Source of the DNA: Microcaldota archaeon
GTDB taxonomy: Archaea > Micrarchaeota > Micrarchaeia > Anstonellales > Anstonellaceae
NCBI GenBank assembly: GCA_021813025.1
Contig: JAKAME010000038.1
Span: forward strand, 1 to 14,000
Reading direction: 5' to 3'
Length of the DNA: 14,000 nt
The notes under the pieces: model-generated
Seen by the model: only the letters and a program-made list of their open reading frames with translations
What the model was told of the DNA's origin: nothing
The model's database searches: none
Shown here: positions 6,485 through 12,442 of the stretch, in pieces
Layout of the letters: the number at the start of each line of letters is the position of its first letter
Numbering within the stretch: the stretch's first letter is position 1
Position numbers and translations under genes: made by a program

Positions 6485-7228
6485 ATGAAGATGGACGAAC
6501 CGCACCCACTGCGGCACCTTGACCCGAAGGTCAAGTGGGTGTGGTTCCTGCCGCAAGCCGCGCTCCTCGCGGCGCTGTGGCTGATGGCCGTCATAGCCCT
6601 CTTCGTCTTCGGGGCGGAATCCCCTCTCCTGGGCCTCTCGCGCCCGATGTTCGCCCTCCTGCTGCTGCTCTTCATCACCATCTTCATAGCCTGCCCGGTC
6701 TATGCCTACCATCACATGGAATACATGTCGTTCACCTACGAGCTGGGCGAGAAGGAGCTGTTCATCCGCCAGGGAATCTTCACCCGCGACACGGTCGTCA
6801 TACCCTACGAGCGCATCCAGAACATCAACACGCGGCGCACCGTGCTGGAGCGCTTCCTGGGCCTCGCCTCCCTCCTGATTGACACCGCAGGCACCAATCC
6901 CAGCGCGGCCGAAGGCCTGCTGCCCGGCGTGTCGAACAAGGACCAGCTCATCCGCGAAATCATGGGCAGGGTGGAAACGGAGAAGGCCAGGGGCGACATC
7001 CTCCACAACGGCTCAGGCGCATCCGGCGCGCCGCACTCCCCTGCCCGCGCCTCAGGGGAGGGGCCGAGCGAGCGGCAGCTGCTGGCCGATATCCTTAAAG
7101 AGATTGTGCAGCTAAAGGAACAATTGCAATCACGGGCCAGCCGAAGCCCTCCCGACCTCCCAAGGCCGGGCGCGTCCGGGCATGCTGCCTGGCCCCGGCA
7201 CTCGCCGGGCCTCCCGCCCAAGGAATGA
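6485..7228 (+). CDS. Membrane protein with a bacterial PH (bPH2/DUF304) domain (247 aa)
   Basis: Two membrane segments (about 18-43 and 53-75) are followed by a bPH2 domain at about 77-160. Its family pattern is plain: YELGEKELFIRQGIFTRDTV, then VIPYERIQNINTRRTVLERF, then LGLASLLIDTAG. Related YdbS/YdbT-like proteins place this domain on the cytosolic face; their biochemical role is not settled. The C-terminal 85 residues are low complexity (Gly, Ser, Pro, Arg), with one short helix (about 195-217, RQLLADILKEIVQLKEQL) that could be a coiled coil. That helix might pair with the coiled coil of the upstream protein; this is inference. GGGTGA overlapping the previous stop can serve ATG 6485 or, with better spacing, ATG 6491. 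Confidence 0.85.
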   Translation: MKMDEPHPLRHLDPKVKWVWFLPQAALLAALWLMAVIALFVFGAESPLLGLSRPMFALLLLLFITIFIACPVYAYHHMEYMSFTYELGEKELFIRQGIFTRDTVVIPYERIQNINTRRTVLERFLGLASLLIDTAGTNPSAAEGLLPGVSNKDQLIREIMGRVETEKARGDILHNGSGASGAPHSPARASGEGPSERQLLADILKEIVQLKEQLQSRASRSPPDLPRPGASGHAAWPRHSPGLPPKE

Positions 7229-7246
7229 AAAATTGAATGAAAAATT
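7223..7246 (+). repeat. 12-bp tandem duplication spanning a stop codon
   Basis: GAATGAAAAATT occurs twice back to back (7223-7234 and 7235-7246). The first copy holds the TGA of the bPH2 gene. The second copy runs into TTCATT, making a 6-bp palindrome (7236-7241 with 7245-7250) directly before the rpoK ribosome binding site. Confidence 0.7.
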
Positions 7247-7250
7247 CATT

Positions 7251-7256
7251 GGTGAT
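7251..7256 (+). promoter_or_regulatory. Ribosome binding site that sets the rpoK start
   Basis: GGTGAT is a direct complement of the archaeal 16S 3' end and lies four bases before ATG 7261. It argues against the in-frame ATG at 7237, which would add eight residues foreign to the family. Confidence 0.65.
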
Positions 7257-7260
7257 TATC

Positions 7261-7434
7261 ATGGAAACCCCCCTCTTGAGCAAATACGAGCGCGCCCGCC
7301 TAATCGGCGCGCGCGCCCTGCAGCTTGCCTTCGGCGCCCCGCCTCTTTTGGAGGTGGAGGGCAGGATGAGCCCAATGTCCATCGCCATGAAGGAGATGGA
7401 GACCGGCATCATTCCGCTCGTGGTGCTGCGCTGA
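7261..7434 (+). CDS. rpoK: DNA-directed RNA polymerase subunit K (Rpo6/Rpb6 homologue)
   Basis: This is the small subunit equivalent to eukaryotic Rpb6 and bacterial omega, which helps assemble and stabilise the polymerase by holding the largest subunit. The 57 residues carry the family signature nearly end to end: LLSKYERARLIGARALQLAF, then GAPPLLEVEG, then the region around MSIAMKEMETGIIPLVV, ending with Arg. The length matches archaeal RpoK, which lacks the acidic N-terminal extension of Rpb6. The gene follows the bPH2 gene by 32 nt and has its own strong Shine-Dalgarno sequence, so it is probably translated from the 5833 transcript. It is convergent with mevalonate kinase, another member of the classic archaeal rpoN-rpoK-eno-rps2-memo-mvk neighbourhood. 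Confidence 0.95.
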   Translation: METPLLSKYERARLIGARALQLAFGAPPLLEVEGRMSPMSIAMKEMETGIIPLVVLR

Positions 7435-7446
7435 GCAAAAACAAGA

Positions 7447-7492
7447 TTTCTTTTTACTTCCATCAGTTTTTTTCTGCCTGCGCGCCTTTTTT
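7447..7492 (+). terminator. Oligo-T terminator region after rpoK
   Basis: Three T-runs (7451-7455, 7467-7473 and 7487-7492) follow the rpoK stop codon, the usual archaeal termination signal. They extend into the 3' end of the convergent mevalonate kinase gene. Confidence 0.55.
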
Positions 7493-8512
7493 CGCGATTT
7501 CAAATTCGTAGCAGGCGAAGCCACCCCTCTCCAGCGCGCTTCGCAGAGCCCCCGCCTTTTTCCTCTCAGCCAAGGCAATCACCACCCCGCCCGGCCCTCC
7601 CGCGCCGGACAATTTCGCCCCCAGCGCGCCCGATGATTTGCAAATAGACACGGCTTTCTCTATGCGCGGGGAGGAAACCCCCTTCTCTTTCAGCATCTGG
7701 TGGTTCTCATCCATAATCTTGCCCACTTCCTTCCAATCCCCTTTAGCAAGCGCGCGCCTGGCGCGAAGAAAGAGGGGGAGATAAGCATCAAATACAGCCG
7801 AGCGTTCCCTCTCGCTTATTTCTCCAGGCTTTTTTTCTATTCCATGTGCGCGGGCAAAGCCTGCTATCAGTTCGGCAGTGCTTCCGCGCGTCTCCCCTGG
7901 CCCCAGAGTGCCAATGAGCAGGAATTCCGCCCCCCCCATTGGCGCGATTTTGATTTGCCTTGTCTTTGGCTTAAGCGGGTTTTCAAAATCTTTTTCAAAT
8001 TCCATCACTCCGCCATAGCTGGCCGCGGCAGCGTCAATGCCCGACGGCCTCCCGCCGCCGTGCGCCACCTCGTCCGCCGCTTGCGCGTCCTCGAAAAGCG
8101 AAGATGGGGCCGTTTTTTTCTCCCCGCCGATTTTCCTCAATCCTGCCCCCAACGCCGCCCCCAAGCTGGCCGAATTGCCCACCCCTTTGAGCGGCCAGGC
8201 GTATTTCACCTGCGCGCGGATGCGCAGGCGGCGCAGGGCCGGCAGCTTTCCGGCCAGCTTGTGATAGAGGGCTGCATAAGGATGCACTGGCAGCCGGCCC
8301 TCTGGCCCTGCCTCGACAAGAGGCACCTGCACGTCGTTTTCCCGCATGGTGGAATGGTATTCGAAGCCAGCCGATGCGGCATCCGTTTTGCCTGCCTCAA
8401 TCCCAATCTCGTTGAAAGGCTTGATGGCAGCCACCAGCCCGGGCGCGCCGTATACGACGTAATGCTCTCCGAAAAGAATCACCTTGGCCGGGGCGCGCGC
8501 GAGGATTGGCAT
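7463..8512 (-). CDS. mvk: Mevalonate kinase (349 aa)
   Basis: Mevalonate kinase uses ATP to make mevalonate 5-phosphate on the route to the isoprenoid chains of archaeal lipids. It is a GHMP-fold kinase. Motif 1 is APAKVILFGEHYVVYG (7-22). Motif 2 is PLKGVGNSASLGAALGAGL (about 106-124). HGGGRPSGIDAAAASYGG (about 150-167) carries the His and Asp typical of mevalonate kinases. Motif 3 is AKLSGAGGPGGVV (about 298-310). Length is normal. Motif 2 usually reads GLGSSA; here it is GVGNSA, a substitution in the phosphate-binding loop. A TATA-like box 26 nt upstream fits a leaderless mRNA. No other mevalonate pathway gene is in the window. Galactokinase or homoserine kinase are less likely, given motif 1 and the GIDA segment. 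Confidence 0.93.
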   Translation of the reverse strand: MPILARAPAKVILFGEHYVVYGAPGLVAAIKPFNEIGIEAGKTDAASAGFEYHSTMRENDVQVPLVEAGPEGRLPVHPYAALYHKLAGKLPALRRLRIRAQVKYAWPLKGVGNSASLGAALGAGLRKIGGEKKTAPSSLFEDAQAADEVAHGGGRPSGIDAAAASYGGVMEFEKDFENPLKPKTRQIKIAPMGGAEFLLIGTLGPGETRGSTAELIAGFARAHGIEKKPGEISERERSAVFDAYLPLFLRARRALAKGDWKEVGKIMDENHQMLKEKGVSSPRIEKAVSICKSSGALGAKLSGAGGPGGVVIALAERKKAGALRSALERGGFACYEFEIAKKGAQAEKN

Positions 8513-8533
8513 GAGGAGAGTGGGAGCATCGGG

Positions 8534-8543
8534 TTTTATTTAT
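8534..8543 (-). promoter_or_regulatory. TATA-like box for mevalonate kinase
   Basis: AATAAATAAAAC-type sequence on the minus strand, centred 26 nt before ATG 8512. Confidence 0.55.
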
Positions 8544-8611
8544 CCCTCGCCCGCCGGCAGGCCTTGTTTATCCCGCTCTCCGGCCTGCCTGCCGGCTGCT
8601 TTATTTATCCC
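8539..8611. repeat. Three TTTATCCC copies and a 10-bp inverted repeat in a divergent promoter
   Basis: TTTATCCC occurs at 8539-8546, 8567-8574 and 8604-8611, all in the same orientation. The outer two extend to the shared 12-mer TTTATTTATCCC (8535-8546 and 8600-8611). Between them GCCGGCAGGC (8553-8562) is the exact inverse of GCCTGCCGGC (8587-8596). The outer copies double as TATA-like boxes, one for mevalonate kinase on the minus strand and one for the gene at 8629 on the plus strand. Confidence 0.65.
8600..8608 (+). promoter_or_regulatory. TATA-like box for the 8629 gene pair
   Basis: TTTATTTAT is centred 25 nt before the ATG at 8629. This supports both the reality of the short gene and a leaderless transcript. 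Confidence 0.55.
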
Positions 8612-8628
8612 CTCTCCCTCTTCATCCC

Positions 8629-8793
8629 ATGGCCTTTGATTCAATCCTCATAGGCGGCCTCGCCGCCTCAATCCTCTTCCTTGCGCTTCTGGTGTGGCTG
8701 ATGGCCCGCGCGGCATCGGACGCGCGCTGGCCGCAGCTCAGCAGGGGCGTGCGCGAGGCGCGGGCAAAGCAGGAGCGGGAGCATGGGGCGTAA
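8629..8793 (+). CDS. Small single-pass membrane protein (54 aa)
   Basis: The frame reads MAFDSILIGGLAASILFLAL, then LVWLMARAAS and a polar, basic tail (WPQLSRGVREARAKQEREHG). One hydrophobic helix spans about residues 6-25, probably with the charged tail in the cytosol. No family recognised. It is credible despite its size: a TATA-like box lies at the standard distance, codon use is like that of its neighbours, and its last 11 bases overlap the start of the 8783 gene. That gene's Shine-Dalgarno-like AGGAG lies within its 3' end. The overlap suggests coupled translation and that the two membrane proteins work together; this is inference. Confidence 0.7.
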   Translation: MAFDSILIGGLAASILFLALLVWLMARAASDARWPQLSRGVREARAKQEREHGA

Positions 8794-9787
8794 GGATTCC
8801 TCCCCGCGCGCGAGTGCGGCAAAAAATGCGCCCAGCACCAGCCCGCGGCCCCAAACCGCCCCGGCCCGCAACGCATCTGTCCAATCCCCCAATCCCTCCC
8901 CCTCTTCTTTCGACTGGCGCACGCGCGCGGACGGATTTTTCGGCAGAATGCTGGTTTCATCTCGCAGAGGGGCAGAATCTTCTCCCATCGCGTCTCCCGC
9001 TCCATCAGGCCGCCCATCCTCCTCTTTCTCCCTCTCCTCTTTCATCCACCAGTTCATTCTCATAAGCGCAGCCCTGTTCATCCTTCTCGTCGCGCTGGCC
9101 ATCCTCTCGCCCTTCTTCCTTCCTCCGCCCTCATGGTCTGTCGAGGTGTCGGAGGCTCCGCTCCACAAGAACGCGCAGCTGGGCCTGCGGCCCGGAGACG
9201 GGCTTGTATATGCTCTCGACACTCCTGACGGGCGCACGCTCATCCACCTGCAGGCCTCCCGCGCGAACGGCTGTCCGGGCGTGCTGCTGGCCGATGCGGA
9301 TGCTCGCGCAGCCTATGCCGCAGGCGGGCAGCCGGCACAGAGGGCTCTTCCCGCTTCCTCCTCCTATTCAGTCTGCGTCGGCTTCGACGGTGTGGAGCGC
9401 GCCCCCAACGGCAGCAGCATGGGCTCCAACCTCTCATTTTCCAGCCTTGCCTGGCCCTATTTCCAGCCATGGATGCTGGCGCTGGCCGACAACTGGTCAT
9501 GGTCGGCCAACTCCACCCTTGTGGTGCAGCCATTCAACCAGCGCTACTCCCAGCCCCTGCTTCTTCATGTGGCCGGCCGGCAGAATGTTTCAGGCCGGGA
9601 CGCATTCATAGTCGAGCTTTCCGCCCTGCCCTCGTCAGACCCGATAGGCTGGGGCTCTGCAATCTACGGCTCTGCCGGAAAAATGGCCATTGACTCGAAG
9701 CAGCGCGTGCTGCTCTCGCTCTCCATGCCCAACGCCACACTCACTCTTGTGCAGGCGCCGTTTTTGGCCGCAAACCAAAGCGAATGA
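8783..9787 (+). CDS. Membrane-anchored, sequon-rich extracytoplasmic protein (334 aa)
   Basis: The first 85 residues are low complexity (Ser, Pro, Ala, Arg) and should be cytosolic. A hydrophobic helix at about 88-113 anchors the protein, and about 220 residues lie outside. The outer part has seven N-glycosylation sequons (Asn209, 216, 237, 243, 268, 317 and 331) and two Cys (164, 198) that could pair; the inner part has only one sequon. The C-terminal stretch GRQNVSGRDAFIVELSALPS followed by KMAIDSKQRVLLSLSM reads like antiparallel beta strands. No family is named. It overlaps the small membrane protein by 11 bases. The lack of a cleavable signal, with a long disordered cytosolic tail, suggests a type II topology; the tail may be a docking site. 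Confidence 0.75.
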   Translation: MGRKDSSPRASAAKNAPSTSPRPQTAPARNASVQSPNPSPSSFDWRTRADGFFGRMLVSSRRGAESSPIASPAPSGRPSSSFSLSSFIHQFILISAALFILLVALAILSPFFLPPPSWSVEVSEAPLHKNAQLGLRPGDGLVYALDTPDGRTLIHLQASRANGCPGVLLADADARAAYAAGGQPAQRALPASSSYSVCVGFDGVERAPNGSSMGSNLSFSSLAWPYFQPWMLALADNWSWSANSTLVVQPFNQRYSQPLLLHVAGRQNVSGRDAFIVELSALPSSDPIGWGSAIYGSAGKMAIDSKQRVLLSLSMPNATLTLVQAPFLAANQSE

Positions 9788-9825
9788 GCGAAATCCCAAT
9801 TTTTCCCTATTCCGATACAGCACGC

Positions 9826-9833
9826 TTTTATAG
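9826..9833 (+). promoter_or_regulatory. TATA-like box for the HD-domain gene
   Basis: TTTTATAG is centred 30 nt before ATG 9860. A weaker AT-rich stretch, ACTTATAC, follows at 9844-9851. Confidence 0.5.
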
Positions 9834-9859
9834 CCAATTAACCACTTATACTGCGTCTG

Positions 9860-11488
9860 ATGCCCATGGACCCGCCCCGCTTTCCTGCCTCGCAGCTGCA
9901 AAGGCCTCCGCCCTCCTTCGCCTACCCCACCCCTTTCACAAGCAGGGAAGCCACTCCCTTGCGCCAGAAAATATTCCAGCGCTTTCTTGAGATGCCCACC
10001 AAGGGCTCGTTCATCGAGAATCCGGCAGCCATGCTGCGCGCCCTGCGCTCCCTCTTCTCCAAATGCCCGCCCGAAGTGGCCGAAGCCGCCCTGAAGGCAG
10101 TAGGCCATTTCGAGCGCATCTACCCGCTCTCCAGCCTTGGCGCTAGCGGCTTCAGCGAGCCGTGCGTGCGCTCAGACGGCACGCTCGAGCGCTGCCATTC
10201 GCTCGCGGTCGCATGGTGGCTGGCCTATGCCGGCGCGCCGGCAGACGTGGTGGTGGCCGGCCTTTACCACGACGCGCTGGAGGAAGACAAGCTGTCAAGC
10301 CTTGAGCAATGGTGCAATGAGCTTGGCGTGGCCGTTGATTCGCCATCCGGGGCCTTCCTCCAGTCAGTCTGGCGCAAAATCTCCACCCTCACCCGCCCGC
10401 CAGTGATACAGGACGGCGTCAACCTCAACAACGAGCTGCATTCGCTCATGCTCTCGCCTGCCGATTTCCAAAATCCGCGGGTGCAGGAAATCCTTTCCAT
10501 ACTCACGGCAGACCAGGACAACTACGTCACGCGCATCTACCGCAGCACCGGCCCCAGCGCTGTAGAATCAGAGGGCATCATGACCGCCGTCATCAAGGTC
10601 TTCGACACCCTCTACAACACGCGCAGCCTCGTCTGCCTTGACCCGCGGGACGAGTTCAGCCGCTTCCACAGCACCCTGCGCAAGGCATTCTCCCACCTCG
10701 AGCCCCTCAAGAAGCTGAACCACGAGCTGGCGCGCCAAATCCTTCTAGCCATCGGCCGCGCGCTGCAGCGCCTCTCCGCAGCCGGCACAGGGCCGGCCGA
10801 AGTGCCTGAGCTGCACCAGTTCTACTGGTATCACGTCTGCCAGCAGTCGCCCTACCAGCGCTCTGTGGAGCACCACGGCTATGCCAACTGCGGCCTGCGC
10901 TCGATTTGCAATCCCGACAAGAACTCCTATGCCCGCACCGCCATCTCCAAGTTCGGGCCTGAGCCGAAAGACGCCCTGCTTCTTGTCGGCACGCCCACGC
11001 GCCCGGCCCAGCCGATGGAGTTCGAGGTGCCGGTGCGCGTGCGCAAACAGCCTTGGTGGCATTTCTTTGACAACACTTTCCGCGAAATAGACGCGCAGAA
11101 GCTGCTCAAAGCCATTGCAAAAGCCTTCCCTGCCAGGCGCTTCAGCCTGCAGCAGCAGCCAAGCTACCTGCCCCCCCTGCTGGGCTCCGAGTTTCTCATC
11201 TGGCGCTTTACGCCGCCGAAGATGATGCTGGAGCTTGAGCGCAAGCTGTCCGGCCTGTCTTCCACCGCTTCCCAGTTCGCTGACCTGCGCTTTTCCTCCA
11301 TCATGCAGGAATACGAGAGCTTTGATAGGCGCGTGCGCCGCGGCCTGCGCTACATCTACCGCAAAGTGGTGCGCGGCCCGGCGATTCTGCATTATCCGTC
11401 CGTCGCCCTGATGCTTGCGCACCAGAAATTCAACCGCCTTTTCGGGGTGCAGCCGCCTCACCATGATTCAGGGCTGCCAAAAGCCTAG
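9860..11488 (+). CDS. HD-domain protein resembling the RelA/SpoT hydrolase half (542 aa)
   Basis: Residues about 105-285 follow the (p)ppGpp hydrolase pattern. His113 lies in CHSLAVAWWLAYAG, followed by VVAGLYHDALEED with His137, Asp138 and an acidic Glu141-Asp143, then IKVFDTLYNTRSL, matching KLADRLHNMRTL with Asp249 and Asn253. These are the metal-binding His-HisAsp-Asp set and the ED pair of RSH enzymes, which remove pyrophosphate from ppGpp using Mn2+. The synthetase domain, TGS and ACT domains are absent. The C-terminal part (about 286-542) is unrecognised: it contains HHGYANCGLRSICNPDKNSY (338-357), a Trp/Phe-rich segment (399-408) and a basic helix (489-506). The substrate is unknown; a nucleotide related to ppGpp is only one possibility. 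It is monocistronic and convergent with dphB. Confidence 0.8.
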   Translation: MPMDPPRFPASQLQRPPPSFAYPTPFTSREATPLRQKIFQRFLEMPTKGSFIENPAAMLRALRSLFSKCPPEVAEAALKAVGHFERIYPLSSLGASGFSEPCVRSDGTLERCHSLAVAWWLAYAGAPADVVVAGLYHDALEEDKLSSLEQWCNELGVAVDSPSGAFLQSVWRKISTLTRPPVIQDGVNLNNELHSLMLSPADFQNPRVQEILSILTADQDNYVTRIYRSTGPSAVESEGIMTAVIKVFDTLYNTRSLVCLDPRDEFSRFHSTLRKAFSHLEPLKKLNHELARQILLAIGRALQRLSAAGTGPAEVPELHQFYWYHVCQQSPYQRSVEHHGYANCGLRSICNPDKNSYARTAISKFGPEPKDALLLVGTPTRPAQPMEFEVPVRVRKQPWWHFFDNTFREIDAQKLLKAIAKAFPARRFSLQQQPSYLPPLLGSEFLIWRFTPPKMMLELERKLSGLSSTASQFADLRFSSIMQEYESFDRRVRRGLRYIYRKVVRGPAILHYPSVALMLAHQKFNRLFGVQPPHHDSGLPKA

Positions 11489-11500
11489 CGCGCAGCAATC

Positions 11501-11549
11501 GTCGGCCCTTCAGGGCCGACGGTGCCCCAACGGCTCCCCAGAGCCGTTG
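11501..11549. terminator. Two tandem perfect hairpins at a convergent gene end
   Basis: GTCGGCCCT-TC-AGGGCCGAC (11501-11520) and CAACGGCTC-CCCA-GAGCCGTTG (11528-11549) each form a 9-bp perfect stem with a tiny loop. They lie where the HD gene and dphB transcripts converge. The dphB stop codon begins in the loop of the first hairpin; the second lies inside its last codons. No T-run follows, so transcript-end protection or a REP-like role is as likely as classical termination. Confidence 0.6.
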
Positions 11550-12364
11550 AGGGCCTGCCAGCTTTCCTCTTCACTAAAATGCATCTTGCCGGGAATGAGA
11601 ATGACTGCTGGGCCGGCAGGCTCATCCTCTTTTTTCTCCGGCCCATAGGGATAATCCTCTTTTTTTCCTGCCCATATTTTTTCGTCCGGCCAGCCAACAT
11701 GCCAGAGGACAAACAAAGGAGTGGATGGAGCCAGAACGGGCTTGGCGGGCTGGCGCGCCTCTTTTGCCTTTTTCTCCTGCGCTTTCTCAATCAGTTCCAG
11801 CGCGAGCGAGGGCTTCATGGGCCCCAGCTTGGGGTCAATGTCAAGCAGGCACAGTGTATGCGCCCCCCTAGCCATGTTCTCGGCAATCGGGTCGATGAAT
11901 GAAACCGGCTCGTAGTTCTCTCTCCAATAGGTGATGGTGGCGGTTTTGCCCATCTTGTAAACCTGCAGTCCTGCGGCGCCGGGCGCTGCCGAGAAGATGG
12001 ATGCTGCATGTAGAATATGCACGGCGATGCCTTTCTTCCGGGCCTCCATCATCAGGCTGTTGTGTGTTGTTGCAGTCATCGGGTCTCCCGGAACAAGCAG
12101 CGCAGCGGGGCCCAGAGCGCAGGCCTCGATTATTTTTTTCTCGCCCTCAACCTCTTCCCTTCCAAGCAGAATGATTTTTCTCCCGATTTTTTCCTCCAGC
12201 CTTCTCAGCGTGCCCTCCCGCATCAAATTAGTGTAATTTTCAGCAAACACCGTGCGGCAGGTGCGCAGCAATTCGATGGCGCGCGCGCTGGCGTCATTCT
12301 CGTCGCACAGGCCAAGGCCGACCAGAAAGAGGGGGCCAGCCAGCGGTTTTGGAATATTTTTCAT
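11510..12364 (-). CDS. dphB: Diphthine synthase (Dph5/DphB, 284 aa)
   Basis: This S-adenosylmethionine-dependent methyltransferase methylates the modified histidine of elongation factor 2 during diphthamide synthesis. The family signature is plain: LFLVGLGLCDENDASARAIE (about 12-31), AENYTNLM (41-48), LLVPGDPMTATTHNSLMMEA (88-107), HILHAASIFSAAPGAAGLQV (115-134), YKMGKTATI and LCLLDIDPKLGPM (about 170-182). Length is normal. Two departures stand out: LCDEND replaces the usual LxDxxDIS, and the segment around 195-245 is Lys/Glu/Pro-rich and longer than usual. The last 12 residues (NGSGEPLGHRRP) are encoded by the hairpin sequences, so the tail may be recent. A TATA-like CTTTAAT lies 27 nt upstream of ATG 12364. 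It is divergent from the glycosyltransferase. Confidence 0.93.
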   Translation of the reverse strand: MKNIPKPLAGPLFLVGLGLCDENDASARAIELLRTCRTVFAENYTNLMREGTLRRLEEKIGRKIILLGREEVEGEKKIIEACALGPAALLVPGDPMTATTHNSLMMEARKKGIAVHILHAASIFSAAPGAAGLQVYKMGKTATITYWRENYEPVSFIDPIAENMARGAHTLCLLDIDPKLGPMKPSLALELIEKAQEKKAKEARQPAKPVLAPSTPLFVLWHVGWPDEKIWAGKKEDYPYGPEKKEDEPAGPAVILIPGKMHFSEEESWQALNGSGEPLGHRRP

Positions 12365-12387
12365 ATCTTCTATCCCGCCGATGGAGG

Positions 12388-12394
12388 CTTTAAT
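12388..12394 (-). promoter_or_regulatory. TATA-like box for dphB
   Basis: ATTAAAG on the minus strand, centred 27 nt before ATG 12364. Confidence 0.45.
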
Positions 12395-12413
12395 CCTTCT
12401 ACTATCATCACCC

Positions 12414-12423
12414 TATTTAAATA
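12414..12423 (+). promoter_or_regulatory. TATA-like box for the glycosyltransferase
   Basis: TATTTAAATA, a perfect palindrome, is centred 24-25 nt before ATG 12443. It decides the start: the open frame extends upstream to 12017, but that part is antisense to dphB. Confidence 0.65.
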
Positions 12424-12442
12424 CTCACTACCACATACAGCC

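Noticed and set aside
6446..7006. Open frame of 186 codons on the minus strand
   Set aside because: Shadow of the bPH2 gene, low-complexity product, no promoter.
7700..8653. Open frame of 317 codons on the plus strand
   Set aside because: It is antisense to mevalonate kinase, whose motifs are unmistakable; the product shows no family pattern.
10745..11464. Open frame of 239 codons on the minus strand
   Set aside because: It lies wholly inside the HD-domain gene, has no promoter and encodes a His/Arg/Gln-rich product typical of antisense reading of GC-rich DNA.
9860..11488. Full bifunctional RelA/SpoT enzyme
   Set aside because: No synthetase, TGS or ACT motifs are visible after the HD domain.
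12017..12442. Upstream extension of the glycosyltransferase frame
   Set aside because: It is antisense to dphB and carries no GT sequence; the TATA-like box at 12414-12423 sets the start at 12443.
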